A stretch of 64,000 nt of DNA from Petrolisthes cinctipes (Eukaryota; Arthropoda; Malacostraca; Decapoda; Porcellanidae): assembly GCA_033782935.1 (NCBI GenBank), contig JAWQEG010000477.1:1240001-1304000 (forward strand), in the 5' to 3' direction. Position numbers and translations under genes: made by a program. The notes under the pieces were generated by a model. The model was not told the origin of the DNA. It worked only from the letters and a program-made list of their open reading frames with translations, and searched no databases. Positions 51,636 to 62,964 of this stretch are shown one piece after another. Each line of letters begins with the position of its first letter. The stretch's first letter is position 1.

Positions 51636-53137
51636 CTAGCACTGTGTAGGCATGTACAGATTGCTTCTGGGACCCCAAAATATTGAATTTTCGGGTGTTT
51701 TGAGCCTGAATTTGAGATATAAACGGGTACAGAAGATACATGCACATATTGACTTTGGGCATCTAAATTATCGATTTTCAGCATGTTTTGGGCCTGAATT
51801 TTGAAAATACTCTAACACGGAGTAGGCATGTACAGATCGCTTCTGGGACCCCAAAATATCGAATTTTCGGGTGTTTAGGGCCAGAATTTGAGATATAAAC
51901 GGGTACAGAAGATGAATGCACATATCGACTTTTGGGCCCCAAAATGATCGATTTTCAGTATGTTTTTGGCCTGTATTTTGGAAATACTCTAACACGGAGT
52001 AGGCATGTACAGATACCTTCTGGGACCTCTAAATATCGAATTTTCGGGTGTTTTGGGACTGAATTCGAGATATCGATTTATTGGCATCTAAAATGTCGAT
52101 TTTTAGCATGTTTTTCGCCTATATTTTGAAAATATTCTAGCACTGTGTAGGCATGTACAGATTGCTTCTGGGACCCCAAAATATTGATTTTTCGGGTGTT
52201 TTGAGCCTGAATTTGAGATATAAACGGGTACAGAAGATACATGCACATATTGACTTTGGGCACCAAAAATATCGATTTTCAGCATGTTTTGGGCCTGAAT
52301 TTTGAAAATACTCTAACACGGAGTAAGCATGTACAGATCGCTTCTGGGACCCCAAAATATCGAATTTTCGGGTGTTTAGGGCCAGAATTTGAGATATAAA
52401 CGGGTGCAGAAGATGCATGCACATATCGACTTTTGGGCACCTAAAAGATCGATTTTCAGTATGTTTTTGGCCTGTATTTTGAAAATACTCTAACACGGAA
52501 TAGGCATGTATAGCTACCTTCTGGGACCTCTAAATATCGAATTTTCGGGTGTTATGGGACTGAATTTAAGATATCGATTTTTTGGCACCTATAATATCGA
52601 TTTTTAGCATGTTTTTAGCCTATATTTTGAAAATATTCTAGCACTGTGTAGGCATGTACAGATTGCTTCTGGGACCCCAAAATATTGAATTTTCGGGTGT
52701 TTTGAGCCTGAATTTGAGATATAAACGGGTACAGAAGATACATTCACATATTGACTTTGGGCATCTAAATTATCGATTTTCAGCATGTTTTGGGCCTGAA
52801 TTTTGAAAATACTCTAACACGGAGTAGGCATGTACAGATCGCTTCTGGGACCCCAAAACATCGAATTTTCGGGTGTTTAGGGCCAGAATTTGAGATATAA
52901 ACGGGTACAGAAGATGCATGCACATATCGACTTTTGGGCACCTAAAAGATCGATTTTCAGTATGTTTTTGGCCTGTATTTTGAAAATACTCTAACACGGA
53001 ATAGGCATGTATAGCTACCTTCTGGGACCTCTAAATATCGAATTTTCGGGTGTTATGGGACTGAATTTAAGATATCGATTTTTTGGCACCTATAATATCG
53101 ATTTTTAGCATGTTTTTAGCCTATATTTTGAAAATAT
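51636..53137. repeat. 1,502-bp HOR, copy 2 of a pair
   Basis: The first part matches the preceding unit at 1,502 bp. The later part is of another lineage, carrying GGAATAGGCATGTATAGC and TTATGGGACTGAATTTAAG. Confidence 0.82.
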
Positions 53138-53150
53138 TCTAGCACTGTGT
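52497..53150. repeat. Very recent 501-bp trimer duplication
   Basis: The rare string GGAATAGGCATGTATAGC occurs near 52498 and again near 52999, 501 bp apart. The following GGTGTTATGGGACTG, GAATTTAAGATATCG and CACCTATAATATCG are also duplicated. The combination of four uncommon variants makes a one-step duplication much more likely than coincidence. Confidence 0.8.
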
Positions 53151-53444
53151 AGGCATGTACAGATTGCTTCTGGGACGCCAAAATATTGAATTTTCGGGTG
53201 TTTTGAGCCTGAATTTGAGATATAAACGGGTACAGAAGATACATTCACATATTGACTTTGGGCATCTAAAATATCGATTTTCAGCATGTTTTGGGCCTGT
53301 ATTTTGAAAATACTCTAACACTGAGTAGGCATGTACAGATTGCTTCTGGGACCCCAAAATATTGAATTTTCGGGTGTTTTGAGCCTGAATTTGAGATATA
53401 AACGGGTACAGAAGATACATGCACATATTGACTTTAGGCATCTA

Positions 53445-53480
53445 AATATCGATTTTCAGCATAAAAGATCGATTTTCAGT
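53445..53480. other. Hybrid junction, third occurrence
   Basis: Same join and the same flanking marks, with one extra deletion (ATCTAAATATCG in place of ATCTAAAATATCG). The block around it matches the block at 43.2-43.8 kb at an offset near 9,873 bp. Confidence 0.78.
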
Positions 53481-55439
53481 ATGTTTTGAGCATGTATTTT
53501 GAAAATACTCTAACACTGAGTAGGCATGTACAGATCGCTTCTGGGGCCCCTAAATATCGAATTTTCTGGTGTTTTGGGACTGAATTTGAGATATCGACTT
53601 TTTGGCACCTAAAAGATCGATTTTTAGCATGTTTTTAGCCTATATTTTGAAAATATTCTAGCACTGTGTAGGCATGTACAGATTGCTTCTGGGACCCCAA
53701 AATATTGAATTTTCGGGTGTTTTGAGCCTGAATTTGAGATATAAACGGGTACAGAAGATACATGCACATATTGACTTTGGGCACCAAAAATATCGATTTT
53801 CAGCATGTTTTGGGCCTGAATTTTGAAAATACTCTAACACGGAGTAGGCATGTACAGATCGCTTCTGGGACCCCAAAATATCGAATTTTCGGGTGTTTAG
53901 GGCCAGAATTTGAGATATAAACGGGTATAGAAGATGCATGCACATATCGACTTTTGGGCACCTAAAAGATCGATTTTCGGTATGTTTTTGGCCTGTATTT
54001 TGAAAATACTCTAACAAGAATTAGGCATGTACAGATACCTTCTGGGACCTCTAAATATAGAATTTTCGGGTGTTTTGGGACTGAATTTGAGATATCGATT
54101 TTTTGGCACCTAAAATGTCGATTTTTAGCATGTTTTTAGCCTATATTTTGAAAATATTCTAGCACTGTGTAGGCATGTACAGATTGCTTCTGGGACCCCA
54201 AAATATTGAATTTTCGGGTGTTTTGAGCCTGAATTTGAGATATAAACGGGTACAGAAGATACATGCACATATTGACTTTGGGCACCAAAAATATCGATTT
54301 TCAGCATGTTTTGGGCCTGAGTTTTGAAAATACTCTAACACGGAGTAGGCATGTACAGATCGCTTCTGGGACCCCAAAATATCAAATTTTCGGGTGTTTA
54401 GGGCCAGAATTTGAGATATAAACGGGTACAGAAGATGAATGCACATATCGACTTTTGGGCCCCAAAAAGATCGATTTTCAGTATGTTTTTGGCCTGTATT
54501 TTGAAAATACTCTAACACGGAGTAGGCATGTACAGATACCTTCTGGGACCTCTAAATATCGAGTTTTTGGGTGTTATGGGACTGAATTTGAGATATCGAT
54601 TTTTTGGCACCTATAATATCGATTTTTAGCATGTTTTTAGCCTATATTTTGAAAATATTCTAGCACTGTGTAGGCATGTACAGATTGCTTCTGGGACCCC
54701 AAAATATTAAATTTTCGGGTGTTTTGAGCCTGAATTTGAGATATAAACGGGTACAGAAGATACATGCATATATTGACTTTGGGCACCAAAAATATCGATT
54801 TTCAGCATGTTTTGGGCCTGTATTTTGAAAATACTCTAACACTGAGTAGGCATGTACAGATTGCTTCTGGGACCCCAAAATATTGAATTTTCGGGTGTTT
54901 TGAGCCTGAATTTGAGATATAAACGGGTACTGAAGATGCATGCACATATTGACTTTTGTGCACCTAAAAGATCGATTTTCAGTATGTTTTGAGCATGTAT
55001 TTTGAAAATACTCTAACACGGAGTAGGCATGTACAGATCGCTTCTGGGACCCCTAAATATCGAATTTTCGGGTGTTTTGGGACTGAATTTGAGATATCGA
55101 CTTTTTGGCACCTAAAAGATCGATTTTTAGCATGTTTTTAGCCTATATTTTGAAAATATTCTAGCACTGAGTAGGCATGTACAGATTGCTTCTGGGACCC
55201 CAAAATATTGATTTTTCGGGTGTTTTGAGCCTGAATTTGAGATATAAACGGGTACAGAAGATACATGCACATATTGACTTTGGGCACCAAAAATATCGAT
55301 TTTCAGCATGTTTTGGGCCTGAAATTTGAAAATACTCTAACACGGAGTAGGCATGTACAGATCGCTTGTGGGACCCCAAAATATCGAATTTTCGGGTGTT
55401 TAGGGCCAGAATTTGAGATATAAACGGGTACAGAAGATG

Positions 55440-55475
55440 CATGCACATATCCGATAGACTTTTGGGCACCTAAAA
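55440..55475. other. 5-bp insertion in the CATATCGACTTTT block
   Basis: The sequence CATATCCGATAGACTTTTGG near 55447 replaces CATATCGACTTTTGG. It accounts for the 506-bp interval from 55161. The inserted bases resemble the adjacent ATCGA, which suggests a local templated duplication. Confidence 0.7.
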
Positions 55476-57819
55476 GATCGATTTTCAGTATGTTTTTGGC
55501 CTGTATTTTGAAAATACTCTAACAAGAATTAGGCATGTACAGATACCTTCTGGGACCTCTAAATATAGAATTTTCGGGTGTTTTGGGACTGAATTTGAGA
55601 TATCGATTTTTTGGCACCTAAAATGTCGATTTTTAGCATCTTTTTAGCCTATATTTTGAAAATATTCTAGCACTGTGTAGGCATGTACAGATTGCTTCTG
55701 GGACCCCAAAATATTGAATTTTCGGGTGTTTTGAGCCTGAATTTAAGATATAAACGGGTACTGAAGATGCATGCACATATCGACTTTTGTGCACCTAAAA
55801 GATCGATTTTCAATATGTTTTTTAGCATGTATTTTGAAAATACTCTAACACGGAGTAGGCATGTACAGATCGCTTCTGGGGCCCCTAAATATCGAATTTT
55901 CTGGTGTTTTGGGACTGAATTTGAGATATCGACTTTTTGGCACCTAAAAGATCGATTTTTAGCATGTTTTTAGCCTATATTTTGAAAATATTCTAGCACT
56001 GAGTAGGCATGTACAGATTGCTTCTGGGACCCCAAAATATTGAATTTTCGGGTGTTTTGAGCCTAAATTTGAGATATAAACGGGTACAGAAGATACATGC
56101 ACATATTGACTTTGGGCACCAAAAACATCGATTTTCAGCATGTTTTGGGCCTGAATTTTGAAAATAATCTAACACGGAGTAGGCATGTACAGATCGCTTC
56201 TGGGACCCCAAAATATCGAATTTTCGGGTGTTTAGGGCCAGAATTTGAGATATAAACGGGTACAGAAGATGCATGCACATATCGACTTTTGGGCACCTAA
56301 AAGATCGATTTTCAGTATGTTTTTGGCCTGTATTTTGAAAATACTCTAACACGGAGTAGGCATGTACAGATACCTTCTGGGACCTCTAAATATCGAATTT
56401 TCGGGTGTTTTGGGACTGAATTTGAGATATCGATTTTTTGGCACCTAAAATGTCGATTTTTAGCATGTTTTTAGCCTATATTTTGAAAATATTCTAGCAC
56501 TGTGTAGGCATGTACAGATTGCTTCTGGGACCCCAAAATATTGAATTTTCGGGTGTTTTGAGCCTGAATTTGAGATATAAACGGGTACAGAAGATACATG
56601 CACATATTGACTTTGGGCATCTAAAATATCGATTTTCAGCATGTTTTGGGCCTGTATTTTGAAAATACTCTAACACTGAGTAGGCATGTACAGATTGCTT
56701 CTGGGACCCCAAAATATTGAATTTTTGGGTGTTTTGAGCCTGAATTTGAGATATAAACGGGTACTGAAGATGCATGCACATATCGACTTTTGTGCACATA
56801 AAAGATCGATTTTCAGTATGTTTTGAGCATGTATTTTGAAAATACTCTAACACGGAGTAGGCATGTACAGATCGCTTCTGGGACCCCTAAATATCGAATT
56901 TTCGGGTGTTTTGGGACTGAATTTGAGATATCGACTTTTTGGCACCTAAAAGATCGATTTTTAGCATGTTTTTAGCCTATATTTTGAAAATATTCTAGCA
57001 CTGAGTAGGCATGTACAGATTGCTTCTGGGACCCCAAAATATTGATTTTTCGGGTGTTTTAAACCTGAATTTGAGATATAAACGGGTACAGAAGATACAT
57101 GCACATATTGACTTTGGGCACCAAAAATATCGATTTTCAGCATGTTTTGGGCCTGAATTTTGAAAATACTCTAACACGGAGTAGGCATGTACAGATCGCT
57201 TCTGGGACCCCAAAATATCGAATTTTCGGGTGTTTAGGGCCAGAATTTGCGATATAAACGGGCACAGAAGATGCATGCACATATCGACTTTTGGGCACCT
57301 AAAAGATCGATTTCCAGTATGTTTTTGGCCTGTATTTTGAAAATACTCTAACAAGGAGTAGGCATGTACAGATACCTTCTGGGACCTCTAAATATCGAAT
57401 TTTCGTGTGTTTTGGGACTGAATTTGATATATCGATTTTTTGGCACCTAAAATGTCGATTTTTAGCATGTTTTCAGCCTATATTTTGAAAATATTCTAGC
57501 ACTGTGTAGGCATGTACAGATTGCTTCTGGGACCCCAAAATATTGAATTTTCGGGTGTTTTGAGCCTGAATTTGAGATATAAACGGGTGCAGAAGATACA
57601 TGCACATATTGACTTTGGGCATCTAAAATATCGATTTTCAGTATGTTTTGAGCATGTATTTTGAAAATACTCTAACACGGAGTAGGCATGTACAGATCGC
57701 TTCTGGGACCCCTAAATATCGAATTTTCGGGTGTTTTGGGACTGAATTTGAGATATCGACTTTTTGGCACCTAAAAGATCAATTTTTAGCATGTTTTTAG
57801 CCTATATTTTGAAAATATT

Positions 57820-58822
57820 CTAGCACTGAGTAGGCATGTACAGATTGCTTCTGGGACCCCAAAATATTGAATTTTCGGGTGTTTTTGAGCCTGAATTTGA
57901 GATATAAACGGGTACAGAAGATACATGCACATATTGACTTTGGGCATCTAAAATATCTATTTTCAGTATGTTTTGAGCATGTATTTTGAAAATACTCTAA
58001 CACGGAGTAGGCATGTACAGATCGCTTCTGGGACCCCTAAATATCGAATTTTCGGGTGTTTTGGGCCAGAATTTGAGATATAAACGGGTACAGAAGATGC
58101 ATGCACATATCGACTTTTGGGCACCTAAAAGATCGATTTTCAGTATGTTTTTGGCCTGTATTTTTAAAATACTCTAACACGGAGTAGGCATGTACAGATA
58201 CCTTCTGGGACCTCTAAATATCGAATTTTCGGGTGTTTTGGGACTGAATTTGAGATATCGATTTCTTGGCACCTAAAATGTCGATTTTTAGCATGTTTTT
58301 AGCTTATATTTTAAAATTATTCTAGCACTGTGTAGGCATGTACAGATTGCTTCTGGGACCCCAAAATATTGAATTTTCGGGTGTTTTGACCCTGAATTTG
58401 AGATATAAACGGGTACAGAAGATACATGCACATATTGACTTTGGGCATCTAAAATATCGATTTTCAGCATGTTTTGGGCCTGTATTTTGAAAATACTCTA
58501 ACACTGAGTAGGCATGTACAGATTGCTTCTGGGACCCCAAAATATTGAATTTTCGGGTGTTTTGAGCCTGAATTTGAGATATAAACGGGTACTGAAGATG
58601 CATGCACATATCGACTTTTGTGCACCTAAAAGATCGATTTTCAGTATGTTTTGAGCATATATTTTGAAAATACTCTAACACGGAGTAGGCATGTACAGAT
58701 CGCTTCTGGGACACCTAAATATCGAATTTTCGGGTGTTTTGGGACTGAATTTGAGATATCGACTTTTTGGCACCTAAAAGATCGATTTTTAGCATGTTTT
58801 TAGCCTATATTTTGAAAATATT
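57820..58822. repeat. Hexamer HOR (1,003 bp) with two chimeric monomers
   Basis: The first monomer is a on the left (GGGCATCTAAAATATC) and b on the right (CAGTATGTTTTGAGCATG). The second is c on the left (GGGACCCCTAAATATCG) and b' on the right (GGGCCAGAATTTGAGATATAAACGGG). The next trimer is a regular a b c. The same succession restarts at 58823. Confidence 0.78.
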
Positions 58823-59824
58823 CTAGCACTGAGAAGGCATGTACAGATTGCTTCTGGGACCCCAAAATATTGAATTTTCGGGTGTTTTGAGCCTGAATTT
58901 GAGATATAAACGGGTACAGAAGATACATGCACATATTGACTTTGGGCATCTAAAATATCGATTTTCAGTATGTTTTGAGCATGTATTTTGAAAATACTCT
59001 AACACGGAGTAGGCATGTACAGATCGCTTCTGGGACCCCTAAATATCGAATTTTCTGGTTTTTTGGGCCAGAATTTGAGATATAAACGGGTACAGAAGAT
59101 GCATGCACATATCGACTTTTGGGCACCTAAAAGATCGATTTTCAGTATGTTTTTGGCCTGTATTTTGAAAATACTCTAACACGGAGTAGGCATGTACAGA
59201 TACCTTCTAGGACCTCTAAATATCGAATTTTCGGGTGTTTTGGGACTGAATTTGAGATATCGATTTTTTGGCACCTAAAATGTCGATTTTTAGCATGTTT
59301 TTAGCCTATATTTTGAAAATATTCTAGCACTGTGTAGGCATGTACAGATTGCTTCTGGGACCCCAAAATATTGAATTTTCGGGTGTTTTGAGCCTGAATT
59401 TGAGATATAAACGGGTACAGAAGATACATGCACATATTGACTTTGGGCATCTAAAATATCGATTTTCAGCATGTTTTGGGCTTGTATTTTGAAAATAGTC
59501 TAACACTGAGTAGGCATGTACAGATTGCTTCTGGGACCCCAAAATATTGAATTTTCGGGTGTTTTGAGCCTGAATTTGAGATATAAACGGGTACTGAAGA
59601 TGCATGCACATATCGACTTTTGTGCACCTAAAAGATCGATTTTCAGTATGTTTTGAGCATGTATTTTGAAAATACTCTAACACGGAGCAGGCATGTACAG
59701 ATCGCTTTTGGGACCCCTAAATATCGAATATTCGGGTGTTTTGGGACTGAATTTGAGATATCGACTTTTTGGCACCTAAAAGATAGATTTTTAGCATGTT
59801 TTTAGCCTATATTTTGAAAATATT
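58823..59824. repeat. Hexamer HOR (1,002 bp), second copy
   Basis: It has the same two chimeras in the same order (a/b near 58945-58985, c/b' near 59030-59080) followed by a regular trimer. TTTTCTGGTTTTTTGGGCC near 59050 is private to this copy. Confidence 0.76.
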
Positions 59825-61471
59825 CTAGCACTGTACAGATTGCTTCTGGGACTCCAAAATATTGAATTTTCGGGTGTTTTGAGCCTGAATTTGAGATATA
59901 AACGGGTACAGAAGATACATGCACATATTGACTTTGGGCACCAAAAACATCGATTTTCAGTATGTTTTGGGCCTGAATTTTGAAATTACTCTAACACGGA
60001 GTAGGCATGTACAGATCGCTTCTGGGACCCCAAAATATCGAATTTTCGGGTGTTTAGGGCCAGAATTTGAGATATAAACGGGTACAGAAGATGCATGCAC
60101 ATATCGACTTTTGGGCACCTAAGAGATCGATTTTCAGTATGTTTTTGGCCTGTATTTTGAAAATACTCTAACACGGAGTAGGCATGTAGAGATACCTTCT
60201 GGGACCTCTAAATATCGAATTTTCGGGTGTTTTGGGACTGAATTTGAGATATCGACTTTTTGGCATCTAAAAGATCGATTTTTAGCATGTTAAATTTTAG
60301 CCTATATTTTGAAAATATTCTAGCACTGAGTAGGCATGAACAGATTGCTTCTGGGACCCCAAAATATTGAATTTTCGGGTGTTTTGAGCCTGAATTTGAG
60401 ATATAAACGGGTACAGAAGATACATGCACATATTCACTTTGGGCACCAAAAATATCGATTTTCAGCATGTTTTGGGCCTGAATTTTGAAAATACTCTAAC
60501 ACGGAGTAGGCATGTACAGATTGCTTCTGGGACCCCAAAATATCGAATTTTCGGGTGTTTAGTGCCAGAATTTGAGATATAAACGGGTACAGAAGATGCA
60601 TGCACATATCGACTTTTGGGCACCTAAAAGATCGATTTTCAGTATGTTTTTGGCCTGTATTTTGAAAATACTCTAACACGGAGTAGGCATGTACAGATAC
60701 CTTCTGGGACCTCTAAATATCGAATTTGCGGCTGTTTTGTGACTGAATTTGAGATATCGATTTTTTGGCACCTAAAATGTCGATTTTTAGCATGTTTTTT
60801 AGCCTATATTTAGAAAATATTCTAGCACTGTCTAGGCATGTACAGATTGCTTCTGGGACCCCAAAATATTGAATTTTCGGGTGTTTTGAGCCTGAATTTG
60901 AGATATAAACGGGTACTGAAGATGCATGCACATATCGACTTTTGTGCACCTAAAAGATAGATTTTCAGTATGTTTTGAGCATGTATTTTGAAAATACTCT
61001 AACACTGAGTAGGCATGTACAGATCGCTTCTGGGACACCTAAATATCGAATTTTCGGGTGTTTTGGGACTGAATTTGAGATATCGACTTTTTGGCACCTA
61101 AAAGATCGATTTTTAGCATGTTTTTAGCCTATATTTTGAAAATAATCTAGCACTGAGTAGGCATGTACAGATTGCTTCTGGGACCCCAAAATATCGAATT
61201 TTCGGGTGTTTAGGGCCAGAATTTGAGATATAAACGGGTACAGAAGATGCATGCACATATCGACTTTTGGGCACCTAAAAGATCGATTTTCAGTATGTTT
61301 TTGGCCTGTATTTTGAAAATACTCTAACACGGAGTAGGCATGTACAGATCGCTTCTGGGACCCCTAAATATCGAATTTTCGGGTGTTTTGGGACTGAATT
61401 TGAGATATCGACATTTTGACACCTAAAAGATCGATTTTTAGCATGTTTTTAGCCTATATTTTGAAAATATT

Positions 61472-62964
61472 CTAGCACTGAGTAGGCATGTACAGATTGC
61501 TTCTGGGATCCCAAAATATTGAATTTTCGGGTGTTTTGAGCCTGAATTTGAGATATAAACGGGTACAGAAGATACATGCACATATTGACTTTGGGCACCA
61601 AAAATATCGATTTTCAGCATGTTTTGGGCCTGAATTTTGAAAATACTCTAACACGGAGTAGGCATGTACAGATCGCTTCTGGGACCCCAAAATATCGATT
61701 TTTCGGGTGTTTAGGGTCAGAATTTGAGATATAAACGGGTACAGAAGATGCATGCACATATCGACTTTTGAGCACCTAAAAGATCGATTTTCAGTATGTT
61801 TTTGGCCTGTATTTTGAAAATACTCTAACACGGAGTAGGCATGTACAGATACCTTCTGGGACCTCTAAATATCGAATTTTCGGGTGTTTTGGGACTGAAT
61901 TTGAGATATCGATTTTTTGGCACCTAAAATGTCGATTTTTAGCATGTTTTTAGCCTATATTTTGAAAATATTCTAGCACTGAGTAGGCATGTACAGATTG
62001 CTTCTGGGACCCCAAAATATTGAATTTTCGGGTGTTTTGAGCCTGAATTTGAGATATAAACGGGTACAGAAGATACATGCACATATTGACTTTGGGCATC
62101 TAAAATATCGATTTTCAGCATGTTTTGAGCATGTATTTTGAAAATATTCTAGCACTGTGTAGGCATGTACAGATTTCTTTTGGGACCCCAAAATATTGAA
62201 TTTTCGGGTGTTTTGAGCCTGAATTTGTGATATAAACGGGTACAAAAGATACATGCACATATCGACTTTTGTGCACCTAAAAGATCGATTTTCAGTATGT
62301 TTTGAGCATGTATTTTGAAAATACTCTAACACGGAGTAGGCATCTACAGATCGCTTCTGGGACCCCTAAATATCGAATTTTCGGGTGTTTTGGGACTGAA
62401 TTTGAGATATCTACTTTTTGGAACCTAAAAGATCGATTTTTAGCATGTTTTTAGCCTATATTTTGAAAATATTCTAGCACTGTACAGATTGCTTCTGGGA
62501 CCCCAAAATATTGAATTTTCTGGTGTTTTGAGACTGAATTTGAGATATAAACGGGTACAGAAGATACATGCACATATTGACTTTGGGCACCAAAAATATC
62601 GATTTTCAGTATGTTTTGGGCCTGAATTTTGAAAATACTCTAACACGGAGTAGGCATGTACAGATCGCTTCTGGGACCCGAAAATATCGAATTTTCGGGT
62701 GTTTAGGGCCAGAATTTGAGATATAAACGGGTACAGAAGATGCATGCACATATCGACTTTTGGGCACCTAAAAGATCGATTTTCAGTATGTTTTTGGCCT
62801 GTATTTTGAAAATACTCTAACACGGAGTAGGCATGTACAGATCGCTTCTGGGACCCCTAAATATCGAATTTTCGGGTGTTTTGGGACTGAATTTGAGATA
62901 TCGACTTTTTGGCACCTAAAAGATCGATTTTTAGCATGTTTTTAGCCTATATTTTGAAAATATT
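61472..62964. repeat. 1,493-bp HOR, copy 1 of a pair
   Basis: Intervals are 501, 176, 325 and 491. Shared marks with the next unit are CTGGGATCCCAAAAT (near 61504 and 62997), CGATTTTTCGGG, TTTAGGGTCAGAATTTG and TTTTGAGCACC. The isolated 176-bp interval comes from a long monomer that ends like a short one (GAGCATGTATTTTG, AAAATATTC, TAGCACTGTG). Confidence 0.85.

Larger units (their letters stand above)
41272..55666. repeat. Domain 4: near-regular 501-bp trimer field
   Basis: Landmarks run 41272, 41773, 42274, 42765, 43266, 43786, 44287, 44778, then almost every 501 bp to 55161. Exceptions are 491 at 42274 and 44287 (10-bp deletion), 520 at 43266, 344 at 47784, 503 at 49631, 519 at 53139 and 506 at 55161. 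The trimer, rather than the 16-mer, is the main homogenised unit here, with pairs at 1,502-1,503 bp. Recurrent local variants include CTTTTTCGCCTATATTTTG-like changes, GATTTATTGGCATC and AAATTATCGATTTTCAG. Confidence 0.85.
55667..61471. repeat. Domain 5: mixed trimers and dimers with chimeric monomers
   Basis: Landmarks are 55667, 55993, 56494, 56995, 57496, 57820, 58322, 58823, 59324, 59825, 60320, 60822, 61147 and 61472, so dimers of 324-326 bp are interspersed with trimers. The insertion GTTAAATTTTAGCC near 60290 adds 5 bp relative to GTTTTTAGCC. Confidence 0.82.
19182..62490. other. 10-bp deletion allele at the short/long junction, 12 occurrences
   Basis: CTAGCACTGTACAGATTGC replaces the normal join in which TGTAGGCATG (or a close variant) lies between CACTG and TACAGATT. 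I see it near 19188, 21360, 22855, 25173, 29996, 32820, 35493, 39624, 42280, 44293, 59831 and 62480. It always precedes an a'-type monomer and shortens that trimer to 490-495 bp. It is absent from the first 19.1 kb and from 44.3-59.8 kb. Confidence 0.88.
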
